Made by a program: the position numbers and the translations under genes. The notes below the pieces were generated by a model that searched no databases, was not told where the DNA came from, and saw only the letters and a list, made by a program, of their open reading frames with translations. Source: Hexactinellida sp. DTS-2022 (lineage: Eukaryota; Porifera; Hexactinellida). From it: a DNA stretch of 64,000 bases. Location of the stretch: positions 1,736,001 to 1,800,000 of the forward strand of contig JAPNXP010000013.1 in the NCBI GenBank assembly GCA_028753945.1, written 5' to 3'. Positions 54,595-64,000 of the stretch are shown piece after piece. Each line of letters starts with the position of its first letter. Position 1 is the stretch's first letter.

Positions 54595-57272
54595 TCATAA
54601 TAGATTCTTTTTAAGTTTGTTAGCCTTAAATGCTTCTACTTGATCTTTACGCCTAGTTTCACTGATTTCCCTTGAAAGTCCAGTTAGGTAGAGGTTAGCA
54701 ATAATAGAATTTGTTTGATTTCGGAATGCCACGTAATGTGATTGACAAGCAAATGTAGTATCCCATTGGTTTGACATCACCTCAAGTAGACGGTAAATTA
54801 GAATCTTCAATTTAACACATTTTCTTGTAAATAATTAATTATTATGTTGTTGTAAAATCGGTTATTTTTAACAATCGGATATTTTTAACAAATTTTCGTG
54901 AAAAGAATGTGCTAAAAATATCCGGTTTCAACTGTAGTAGCAAGAATCTTTATTTCTAAATACTGAACAACGCAAAATGCTGTTTCTAACTTTCTACATA
55001 ACTGTGGATGACTGACGAAGGTATTTGGAGGCCGCCCCTATTTAATGCGCTAACAAAAGAAGTTGTCATGGGATCTTTATGAAGAAGATCAGAACAGTTT
55101 TGGCATTTAGATTGTTTAAGAAGTGAACGAGTAATATAACCTGAAATGTAGGCTACAACGTATTTTGTATCATGTGATATTACAAGCTGTTCGAGTAAGT
55201 TACTATGGAGATTTATAGCCAAAAACTCAGTAATTTTCTTATTGATAGCATCAGTTGTAGAGTATTGAAATTTGGTATAATCTATATCGTGTTTGAGTAA
55301 TATCTTGTACGATAAAATTAATTCAGACTTAAGAACTTCAGTCAAGCTGACTAGGAAACGGCCACCCCTCATTTGCCTGTATTGCGAGAAATGCCTTTCC
55401 AAAGGATCCGTTTGAAATCGGCCAGTTAACACATATATATAACCTTCTTGGAAAATTCAGATGACAAGTCAGAAATAGCATTGTTGGTGGTGATTAATGC
55501 GTTAAAGGTTTGTTTCGACAAACCAAGTCTTTCAGAATCTTTCCAAATTGTAAGCCATTGATTCATGCCTTGGATAAACTTGCATATGTTTTCATAGGTA
55601 CTGGCATGTTTCGCATCCAAATTGGGTTGGATGTTACCGTTATTTCGCATTAACAATTAACCACCATGCATCATAAGTTCTGAAAAAGCTGGGGTTACGT
55701 AATCTGAATCCTTTAGATATGTCCTCATTGCATTCGTCGTTTTAGAATCAAATATGACTAGCGCTAGAGGAACTGATTGTTTGTTATTACCTGGATGTAG
55801 TACTGAATAGTTCAGTGCATGAGCTTTGCGAATGTGACAATTCAAAGAATGATCAAAGTCGTGCACTTTGTGGAGACTACACCATCGGACATGACCCTCT
55901 GGAACGATGAATAATACATCCAAGAGAGAGAGTTCAAATTTCGGAACAGTAAAGAAACGCCTGCCAAGTAAATTATTTCGAATATTCTTTACGAGATGAA
56001 CAGTATCATAAAATAAGTAAATAATTCTTTCTGTCATAGGATTCCTCATGCAATATTTTTTGCCATTGATAGGGAAATCTTTCATTAGAGTATTGAAAGA
56101 GGAACATTAGACTGGTGATTGTCCGAAATTACACGACGAAGTTGGAAATCAGCATCATTCAGAATCTTGATACAATTGAGTATTCCATCACATATGATAT
56201 GTTTTGATAACTTGACAATCGGTATCGCTTTAATAATATAGGGAATTGATTTTTTAAGAGATACAACCATGAAGCATAGAATGATCTTAAACATCTCGAG
56301 ACTTTCGTTACAACCAATGAGATCTCGGCCATCAAATTGCACTTGCTGTTGAAGATGCATTTCATTTAAGAGATGCACCACATCATTCCCACAAATACTT
56401 CATCTCGAAGTTTACAAAGTGCACTAATACTGTCAATAGATTCTGATTTAAGATTACGCAATAGTCGTTCACTAGGTAAGGGCATGTGATGATGTAGTAA
56501 TCTATATGCGGCATGAGATGTGTAACGTAATTGGAGAGCGAATCTAATAACATGTGAAGAATATTTACAAGACTTAGGGTGGTAATTACAAAGATGGAGG
56601 AGTTCTTTAACAGGCTCAGAATCAAAATTATGTGTAAAGTTTCTGCAATGGTTTGGTAAATTGGTGAGCATGTCTATAGAGGTAATTTTAGAGTTCACTG
56701 ATTTGGTAATATAATCTAGTAGTGGTATGGAAGAACTTTGAAAACTTAGCTTAACATGCAAGTCACTAATAGTGTGGATGCATTATTTTACCTGAGCTAT
56801 TCCTGAATTGATTTCGACGCGATATGCAGTGACACCACTTTCTGTTATACAATGAGTGAAATTTAGATACTCTCTTGCTGTGTTAATATATTTTACAACG
56901 TCCTTAATATCAGCACACCTAAATTGACCTCGGAATAGAGTAAGTTGGTCAGACTGTACAACACGTTTAGTAGGTGGTTTTCTGATGGATTTAGGAACAG
57001 TTGCTTGGATTTAGGAATTGAGTAATGATGAATAGTTGATATAGGATTCATTGCCATATTGAGTCTAGTTTTGTATAAATGACGTAGAATGTACTTAGAT
57101 TCGAAGTGAGCGATACAAATTCTTGAAGAAGAAGTAACAGAAAAAACTTCACGGTTAATAAATTGTATCCATCTTTGTCTGAGATCAGTATTGGAAGGAA
57201 ATGAAACATTGGTCTGACCGGTCCATTAGTATAACCAGCACGACACTTGACTACAGAACATTTGTGAGGCAT
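54595..57272 (-). pseudogene. P-element transposase with THAP finger (54-57 kb element)
   Basis: Start ATG at 57272: MPHKCSVVKCRAGYTNGPVR then MFHFLP, the first half of a THAP C2CH finger; C..HFES follows in a shifted frame. Next 56761-56366 (coiled, His/Leu-rich, LLDYITKSVNSKITSIDMLT), 56381-56085 (MHLQQQVQFDGRDLIGCNES, the DDE strand region, SIPYIIKAIPIVKLS), 56085-55657 (RIIYLFYDTVHLVKNIRNNL, conserved D.VHL.KN.RNN), 55656-55426 and 55432-54986 (RFQTDPLERHFSQYRQMRGG, C..C pair KCQNCSDLL). Tail at 54810-54595. Frames abut with overlaps of a few bases, so only a handful of frameshifts or short introns separate them. Order matches THAP9/P transposases. Confidence 0.85.
54811..54934. mobile_element. 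Truncated CAGTTGAAACCGG MITE in P element
   Basis: Same sequence as 19679-19853 in reverse, with one end (CAGTTGAAACCGGATATTTT followed by TA) intact and the other missing. It lies in or at the end of the transposase C-terminal coding region. Confidence 0.75.
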
Positions 57273-57959
57273 TATCTAATAATCAAAACGAAATAAGAAA
57301 ATTAGTAAATCAGTCCCAATGGAGACGAAACATTTATAATATATTGAGAATAAACCCTTAATTCCCAATATTAAAACGACTCGAGTCACATGGGAAGAGG
57401 GGGAAAAGAAATTGAGTGAAAATAAATATATAAACAAATTTATTGTAAACAGTACCTTATAAATTACATATATCGTTCAGTTGTGGTTGCATTAAAATTA
57501 CATATTATATAATGATGGTCATGTTATGTTGTTCTAAATTTCATGCAAACTAGTTAATAACTCCCAGAAGGAAGTGCTATATAGTAGCGATTTCAACAAT
57601 TTATAGGATTGCTTTATAAATATGAATTAATGTCGAGATATTTGGATATATCTAATGAATAGAAATAATGCTACCGTCATCATAAAATAGGGCCTAAACC
57701 ACAAAACTACATTCTTAAGTACCTCGAAAATGGTCCCAATAGATTCGCCATATCTGACTACCTAGTAGTGGGTAATATCTAGGTGATAAGAGCGCTAGAT
57801 TACACGAGAGAGAGTATTCAAGAATGGCCTCTCTTTTTTTTCCATTTTCGGTTAGTTGCCCATCTGTATATTAAGTAGTCTATGTTATGGTTTGAAATAA
57901 TGATGCTGAACAATATATCGGAGACTAAATTTTTTAATTAAAATGCGTATGAAAATAAC

Positions 57960-58035
57960 TCGTTTAACCAATCCATGGTCCAAAAAAAAGATGAGTGCCA
58001 TTGCCTTATACTAGAGTATATTAGAATGCTATGGG
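57960..58035. repeat. Dispersed repeat R3, second copy
   Basis: AACCAATCCATGGTCCAAAA and GTATATTAGAATGCTATGG match 46460-46545 in reverse. The hAT element begins at its right edge. Confidence 0.6.
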
Positions 58036-60472
58036 CGTACAATCCCGGGATCCCGATGCATTTCCCTCCGGGATTGAATCCCGGGATTTGTTTTTGAATC
58101 CCAGGATCCCGAACTTTTATAATTTAATTGTTTTATGCTAATCAACTTGACTTCAGTACTCATTCTTATTAATGCTTTTTACCACCTTCTACCACAAAAG
58201 GATGTACTTTATCATTCCATTTGCATCAAACCAATTCGTTTTCACCACCTGTTTTTGTGATTCAATCCTTTGAGAATTATTAGCTGGTGTAGAGAGACGA
58301 ATAGGTTTATATTTGAATTCTAGATAATATAGTATAAATAGTGATAACTTTTTATATGACGTAGCTAAACACTCTTTGCGATTCCTTATATCTCTCTTCT
58401 TTATATGGCTAAAAAGGTTCAATTTAAAGATTTCGTTGAATCACAGATTTGGCAACATTACATAAAGTCTCTATGCGGAAAATTGGCAGAATGCAAATGT
58501 GTAAGAGTATATTAAAGTGTGATGGTGGGTCAACAAAAGGATTACATGTGCATCTAAATCAGTATATCACATTGAACTATTAAAACGTAATAATGTAGCA
58601 ACTATCGAAGCTGTTACTGAAACAAAAGCTGCAAAAGTTTCCAAAAATGATCATTTTGTCCAAGATAATACACTCTCTGCTCTACTTGCAAGAATGACTG
58701 CATGTTACGGGCTTTCATTTAATATATTCATCACTTCACAGAATCTACTAAAACCTATTATGGCTCTTGGCCACACACTACCAAAGTCAGTATCTGGAAT
58801 AAGAGTTCAAGTAATCAAATTTGGCTCACATGTAATTGAAAAGATTAAGCTTGATCTAGTCCTCAAAAAGCCAAAAGGTGAGAATTTCAGCCTAACTTTA
58901 GACGACGGACATCCCTGCGGAATAAAATATATTAAAATATCAGCATCCATGGAATTGGATATTTTTAGATTCTTGGGCTAGTTAGGATACATGTTTTTCA
59001 GCTGAAATATGTTGTGATACTATTTCGAAAAACTTTGTAAATTTGGATTGAAAACTGATGTCTTTGCTATTACTAAAGTTGGATGCTCGATGATGAAAAA
59101 ACTTGGGCATTTAGTTCAATCCCTTCAACAATTATGCTACGTCCACGGGCTTCAGCTTGTAGTACAAGACCTATTTATAAGAAACAATCCAGTAGCTTGC
59201 AAGAAATTCATATTTATACGTGTATAGTGAATATGAAGAAGAGCAAGTTTCTGATGAAGAGGATACAGATGGTTTAACTGTAATAGGTGCTGGTGGTATA
59301 GAACAGGAAAATACCATACATTTGAGTATCGATATTAATGGACTTGAGAACAAAGTAAGTAATTGGTGAAACTCTTCAAACGTTCTCATTTAAACACGAA
59401 ATATTGCAAAGTTATATTAAGAGATACACCCAAACTTCTTGAATCTCATTCTCGATTGTAAAACGTGTTGGAGCTCATTTCTAAGCATGCTTGAGAGGAT
59501 CGTTAAAATATAAAAACCTGTCCAAAGGGCACTACTTGACTTTGATGTAGGGATCAAGATAAATGATGACGAGTTTTCACATATTTCAAATATTGTCAAA
59601 TCATTGGACGCAATTATACTAGTAGTAGAAGCCTTATGCAGACGGGATGCGAATTTTATAACTTCTGAATCTACTATCAAGTTTCTATTAGAGGAAATAC
59701 AAAATTATTCTACTTCAGTTTACAATACTAAAATTCTTGAAGCGATTGGAGAACTGATTATTAAGCAACGCTATGCTGATGCTTCAATCATAATCGCATA
59801 TTTACACAACCCTACAGCAAAACTAGAAAAGAAAGGAGTGGTTCACAAATTTTGTTGTGATTTATTATCAAGAATGAGTGAAAATGCAATGTTGAAGAAG
59901 ATATCAACAATACTACATGTAGTTCAAGTTCACAAATAATATCTGAAATTACTGGCTAAGACACTCTACCCGTAGCAAAGAAATTGCAACTAGCCATCTA
60001 TGCTTCTATGATGAAACCTCAAGATATTGCACAAAGTAAACAATCTTTATCTCATTATTTGAAATATGAATCAAACAGGTAGAAGAGGTCACTATTTAGA
60101 GAAAGTTTACAAAATGTTGCTTACAGCACCTCCAACTTCAGTCGAAGCTGAAAGAATATTCTCTTCATGTGCATATCTCTGTAACAGGTTTAGGATTGGA
60201 TTGAGCGATTAAATTTTGAACACTATGTTTCATTAGAATAATAAGTTAAATTTAAATGATAAATGTTATTGGTTAAGTTCATTATTATAAGTATATTCTA
60301 AGTAAATGTTATGCGTAGTTGCAGCAAATATTAACTTCATTCAATAAAATATTTCAATCAATTTACTTGTATGTTTGTAATAATTATTGTTCAATCCCGG
60401 GATCCCGGGGTTGGCTGAAAGTCATTCCCGAAATCCCGGGATTTCAAAAATAGCCCGGGATTGTAAGCCCTA
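58030..60472 (+). mobile_element. hAT element with CCCGGGATT ends, 2443 bp
   Basis: Left TATGGGCGTACAATCCCGGG and, reversed at the right, TAGGGCTTACAATCCCGGG; each end carries several AATCCCGGGATT palindromes. A clear 8-bp target duplication is not visible. It contains a BED-finger transposase on the + strand. Confidence 0.75.
58400..60240 (+). pseudogene. hAT transposase with BED zinc finger, decayed
   Basis: 58405-58560 reads VKFKDFVESQIWQHYIKSL and KLAECK, then (frame shifted) GGSTKGLHVHLKS, the W..H / A.C..C / GG.T..L..HL pattern of a BED finger. Then TLSALLARMTACYGLSFNIF (58670-58740), KSVSGIRVQVIKFGSHVIEK and the catalytic region FSLTLDDGHPCGIKYIKISA (about 58885-58955). Next come FDVGIKINDDEFSHI and ALCRRDANFITSESTIKFLL (59604-59939), and the dimerisation block TAPPTSVEAERIFSSCAYLC (about 60125-60185). 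Frames are broken in at least five places. Confidence 0.8.
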
Positions 60473-60734
60473 CTTATGGTTGAATTATATTTGTTTAAAT
60501 TATATCGTAATTTTATTAGTCAAAACGAAATACAGCCGCGTCGTATGTTCTGAACAAACAGTTTTAGTGGTCCGAACCTAACTGAACCTTTGCTAATAGC
60601 TCGAACAGTCGAATGCGTTCTGCGCCTTAGGATTGTAACTTTAATTAATTATCATGGAAACATTCTCTAGAATCTAGAAATATAGATTTTGACTGACATG
60701 TCCGGAGTTGAATTCAATTTTGCATTGATTATAT

Positions 60735-61620
60735 GACAAAGAATCAGTCCTCTGAAATTTTCAGTCCGGCTGATATTGTGCATAGAATTTGCTGTCTCCT
60801 CCCTGCTAAGCCCGTTTGTCAAATGAAAGAGATCGTTTGCTTGCAGCGTGTCCACGAGCCGTCTAATATAAATTATTTCGTGATTATCATGTCTTACACC
60901 TCTTTTGGAAAGATGGAAAGCCAGCCTGGCTAATGGTGTCTACACATAGTTGTTTGACTGACTTGAACGACTCCATAAGTTGGAAACTAACCACATATGA
61001 GGAACCAGACTGTACAAGGGGGCATGTCAGGAGTTTTACGGCGTGAATGAGAAGATATGTGGCATATTTGTCAAAACCTTTCCAGGATGCTACCTGAAGA
61101 AGTCTAAGAAATCTATCAAGCCCATTGTAGTGAAGCCGATTTATTCTACTGACTACCACTGCCGTGGACAAGTTGATCTGGTAGATATTAGTTATCTCAA
61201 CCTACAGGCGAATCTCTCACCTGATGCGGTTATGCGTTTTAAGTACTTAGTGTCTTTAGATTACTTTACTAAGATCAGTCTAGCTCCTCTGAAACACAAG
61301 ACTACTGAAGAGGTTTCACTGTCTTAACTTGACATATTCTGTGATGCTGCTCCCATCATAGTATTCATTCGTATAATGGAATATTGATTAAGTATGAATT
61401 CTTGTTCTCCACATTTTTGAAGAAAGTTCCACTCTAAAAATAGTTCACGAGAATCCTCGTCATCCTGAATCACAGGGAGTTGTGGAGAAAACGAATAGAG
61501 ACATTAAGGATGCTATTCACAGTCATGCACGACATCTCGAATGATCAGTGCTGGGTTAAAGTCATTAGATTGGTCCAACTACATAGGAACATTTAGTACC
61601 ACGCTGTTATCAGAATGACC
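60735..61620 (+). pseudogene. KRBA2/SCAND3-like integrase remnant
   Basis: 61043-61327 reads IFVKTFPGCYLKKSKKSIKP, VVKPIYSTDYHCRGQVDLVD and MRFKYLVSLDYFTKISLAPL, HKTTEEV: the integrase core start with the first catalytic Asp in QVDLVD, as in the KRAB-A domain 2-like / SCAN domain 3-like family common in invertebrate genomes. After frame breaks, 61440-61520 reads IVHENPRHPESQGVVEKTNR, the H.NPRHP.SQG..E..N block that holds the catalytic Glu. The middle Asp region is degraded. The part before 61000 is less clear. No terminal repeats were found. Confidence 0.72.
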
Positions 61621-61624
61621 CCTA

Positions 61625-62341
61625 TGACTCAGTTTATAACAAAAGCCCATTTTTCGCCCTCGCTCATTTTGGAGTTGCACATGAGCACTGAACAAATAAA
61701 TACAAAAGATCTTAAAAGCTATTAACTTACAATTAGTCATAGTTTTGCTAGGGATCGCTAGCACAAAGTATTTCCCAGGTGCTGCGCGAGCCTTGTTGTC
61801 TTGGGGGCGCCACATATTTCAATAATTTTACAATATCTATAATAATGTCATTAGAAACAATGGTGAAGATGTGTTGGCAAAAATATATATTTTCTGGTTG
61901 TTATGATGTTCAAACACCCACGGCCTTTGCTTTTTCTTGGTCACTTGTTAGTTTCCGTAAAGAAACTAAGTGTAAACAACTATATTCTTACAAATACACT
62001 CATGCCTCCGCTGCATGAACATCAGCTATATTCAAAGTACTTATGATTGATGCATGCTACAAACTCAGCTTTCGGGTTCACATTTCGAATCTATTGTTGT
62101 GCAATGTGAATTCCTGCCCTAGTTACCGCCTTGTCATGCCCTGCCCACGACAATCTTCAATTGGCAATCCATTTTTTGGAGAATACATCAATAATATATT
62201 TGGCTATTTTCTTAGAAACAGTCATTCGGCTAAGATACATACAAAAGTCATTTTATATGCCAAAAGAAGAGTATATTTTATCTAATGTATTGTACGTGTG
62301 GCAAAGAGATACATTCTAAACTTCGTGGAAAGATTTAAAGA
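61625..62341. other. Unassigned stretch
   Basis: Short frames on both strands (for example 62043-62319) with no recognised motif; no terminal repeats. Confidence 0.35.
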
Positions 62342-62348
62342 GCAGGAG

Positions 62349-63107
62349 CATGGCCTACTTAATATACGGCTAAATATGCCACCGAGAAGGCCATGAAACG
62401 AGAAGGCCTGTTCTAATTTTAATTCATAGCTAAACTATACCTTCTATTGTTATTATTTGCATTGTATATGCTGTAAACAACCATCGCGAGTCCAATGCAA
62501 CCACTTTTGAGAATATGAGATTTGTGGTTAAGCTGTTTAGGGCATTTCATGGTGACGGTAACAATTTATGCTAAAATTTAAAAAATTTCAAATATCATAA
62601 ATTAAATTTTCTTGCTACTTCATAATTGTTTTATAACAGGAATACTAAATAGCGATATATTTCATAACCCAAAGGCTATTAAATCACAAAATGGCGACAA
62701 TATAAAAAATTTTAAATTATAAAGCAACCACATGTTAAAATACAAGTATTATCCTTGTTAAAATTTTCGTCCATAAAACCTATATAATTGCTGATTTATA
62801 TATATTCATTCTCATTCTATATTCTGAAAATGTATACTATGTAGATTAGCAAATTATCTTTATTTTCTCGTAGTTCTTTAGACAGGAATTGTATATTTTG
62901 TATATTTGTGGTGTCATCATTAAATGGCGCCTAAACAGCTTAACCACAAATCTCAGATTCTCAAAAGTGGTTCCATTGGACTCGCAATGGTTGATTACTC
63001 CATATAGAATGCAAATAATAACAATAGGGGGTATAGTTTAGCTTAGAATGAAAGTTAGAAACTGGCCTTCTCGGTGAAATATTTAGCTGTATATTAAGTA
63101 GGCCATG
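62349..63107. mobile_element. P-type non-autonomous element, 759 bp, complete
   Basis: Terminal inverted repeats of about 200 bp starting CATGGCCTACTTAATATACG, flanked by a perfect 7-bp target duplication GCAGGAG (62342-62348 and 63108-63114). The first 19 bases share CAT.G.CTACTTAATATAC with the P element at 54193 and the duplication length is the same. No coding. One half occurs alone at 7231-7432. Confidence 0.88.
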
Positions 63108-63114
63108 GCAGGAG

Positions 63115-64000
63115 CTATGTGATATGTTTTGATGGCCATATTCTGTATGATGATATTATACCTCCTTCTCTTCTTGTTTACACAAACATTCTCTAATTAC
63201 CAATAATAAATTAAATTGTGGTAGTTTCGAACAATTAGACACTTCGTTACTATTAAGTAAATTAGATATGGCCTCCTCACTATTTTCCTTTGCTTGAAAT
63301 AAGTGGTTAAATTCTAAGTTGACTAATTCATGAATTATTCAAGAATTAATAAAAATTTATTTACATAATTTCGGTGGTGTCCAATATCTTTTTAGATACA
63401 ATTAGCTATGGTATAATTTTGAGAACCTGAAATGTGTCGAATATTACTCTTATCGCTGCTATTTAATCATCCAATATTGATTGAGAGCACATTGAACAAT
63501 CTTGAATAATCAATAATTCTTCCCATTTGTAATGAAATAGTCAACTTAGGTTAAATTCTCCTCAGGACAAGACAAGAGTTATGTCAGAATAATATCTAAA
63601 GTGATTAAATTTATCCGATATCAGTATTATAGTTAAGTGAAGTGGAAATAATTGATCATGAAGTAAACCAGTCGAAGACAAAGTAATTACTTCAATATAA
63701 AGAGCAATTTCCGTAGAAAAGCAAACTAACCCGTCAGTATGGAGTGCTATCTGAAATTACTTATCTCGAAATTCTTGCATGCAACCAACACTTAACTTCT
63801 CTTTATTTCATCGCTTGCTTAATTCAATAAATCGTATTCCTTTGAGGGAAAAGTCAAACGTACGTTTACCTCCACATGATTTATTTTATGAATAATTTGA
63901 AGGATACGCGGAAATTAAAGAAGGAAATGCACCGGGTTTTAATTTTGATATCTCGCGTGGGACTTAATCGAATGAATTATCTCCTCTGGAACTTTGTGGA
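63115..64000. other. Sequence with nothing recognised
   Basis: A/T-rich, no long frame, no repeat match seen within the window. Confidence 0.4.

Larger units (their letters stand above)
54193..57884 (-). mobile_element. P-superfamily element, 3692 bp, structurally complete
   Basis: Begins CATAGACTACTTAATATACA and ends with its complement. The terminal inverted repeats extend about 330-370 bp (to about 54560 on the left and from about 57550 on the right) with small indels, including an extra 16-bp A-rich segment at the right. It is flanked by a perfect 7-bp target duplication TTATGGT (54186-54192 and 57885-57891). It encodes a THAP/P transposase on the - strand. A truncated TA-MITE lies at 54811-54934. 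Part of the same family is found at 18216-20997. Confidence 0.92.

Noticed and set aside
58030..60472. 8-bp target duplication around the CCCGGG hAT
   Set aside because: Flanks TAGAATGC and CTTATGGT do not match; only TATG is shared at one alignment.
46262..64000. Second PTP domain exons
   Set aside because: No WPD, HC..G..R or KNR..NI.PYE pattern recognised on the + strand.

Overview
This is a eukaryotic, AT-rich window from a metazoan, very probably an invertebrate. Three things show this: a receptor-type protein tyrosine phosphatase (PTP) split into exons with canonical GT-AG splice sites; introns of 4 to 20 kb; and a dense load of animal-type DNA transposons (P/THAP, hAT, Tc1/mariner MITEs, Helitrons, KRBA2-like integrase). 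I cannot name the species. No bacterial genes, operons, CRISPR arrays, rRNA or tRNA genes were seen.

The only gene that looks alive is the PTP on the + strand. Five exons (5718-5815, 10166-10285, 29986-30152, 37908-38043, 46100-46261) read through without a stop and keep phase across every junction. They encode most of a PTP catalytic domain: GP..NT..DMWR, KCSCYWP, the WPD loop, the HCSAGVGRSG phosphate loop (split by an intron inside the Ser codon) and the Q-loop QTLEQY. The 5' part of the domain and everything N-terminal lie before the window. Any second PTP domain lies after 46261 and was not found.

Almost everything else is transposon sequence in or around the introns. 1-2.3 kb: a decayed gypsy-type integrase on the - strand that appears to contain its own short introns. 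2.5-10 kb: Helitron, hAT and Tc1 fragments. 11.6-15.1 kb: a decayed Ty1/copia element with a 3' LTR. 17.4-25.2 kb: a P-element fragment with a 935-bp hAT nested in it, plus tandem duplications and palindromic MITEs. 26.6-31.3 kb: hAT MITEs. 32.0-37.6 kb: a hAT element carrying a 3.8-kb P element inserted directly after its stop codon. 40-46 kb: Tc1-type and foldback MITEs. 46.6-47.5 kb: a Helitron holding two MITEs. 47.8-53.9 kb: a P element split by a 2.8-kb hAT with a perfect 8-bp target duplication. 54.2-57.9 kb: a structurally complete P-superfamily element with long terminal inverted repeats and a 7-bp target duplication. 58.0-60.5 kb: a BED-finger hAT. 60.7-61.6 kb: a KRBA2-like integrase remnant. 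62.35-63.1 kb: a 759-bp non-autonomous element whose ends and 7-bp target duplication match the P element.

All transposase reading frames seen carry stops or frameshifts, so this is mostly a layered fossil record. The nesting gives relative ages for several families. The main points of interest are the P-superfamily set (autonomous-type copies plus a MITE sharing ends and target-site length), the spliced integrase, and a PTP active-site motif separated by a 7.8-kb intron that holds a transposon inside a transposon.
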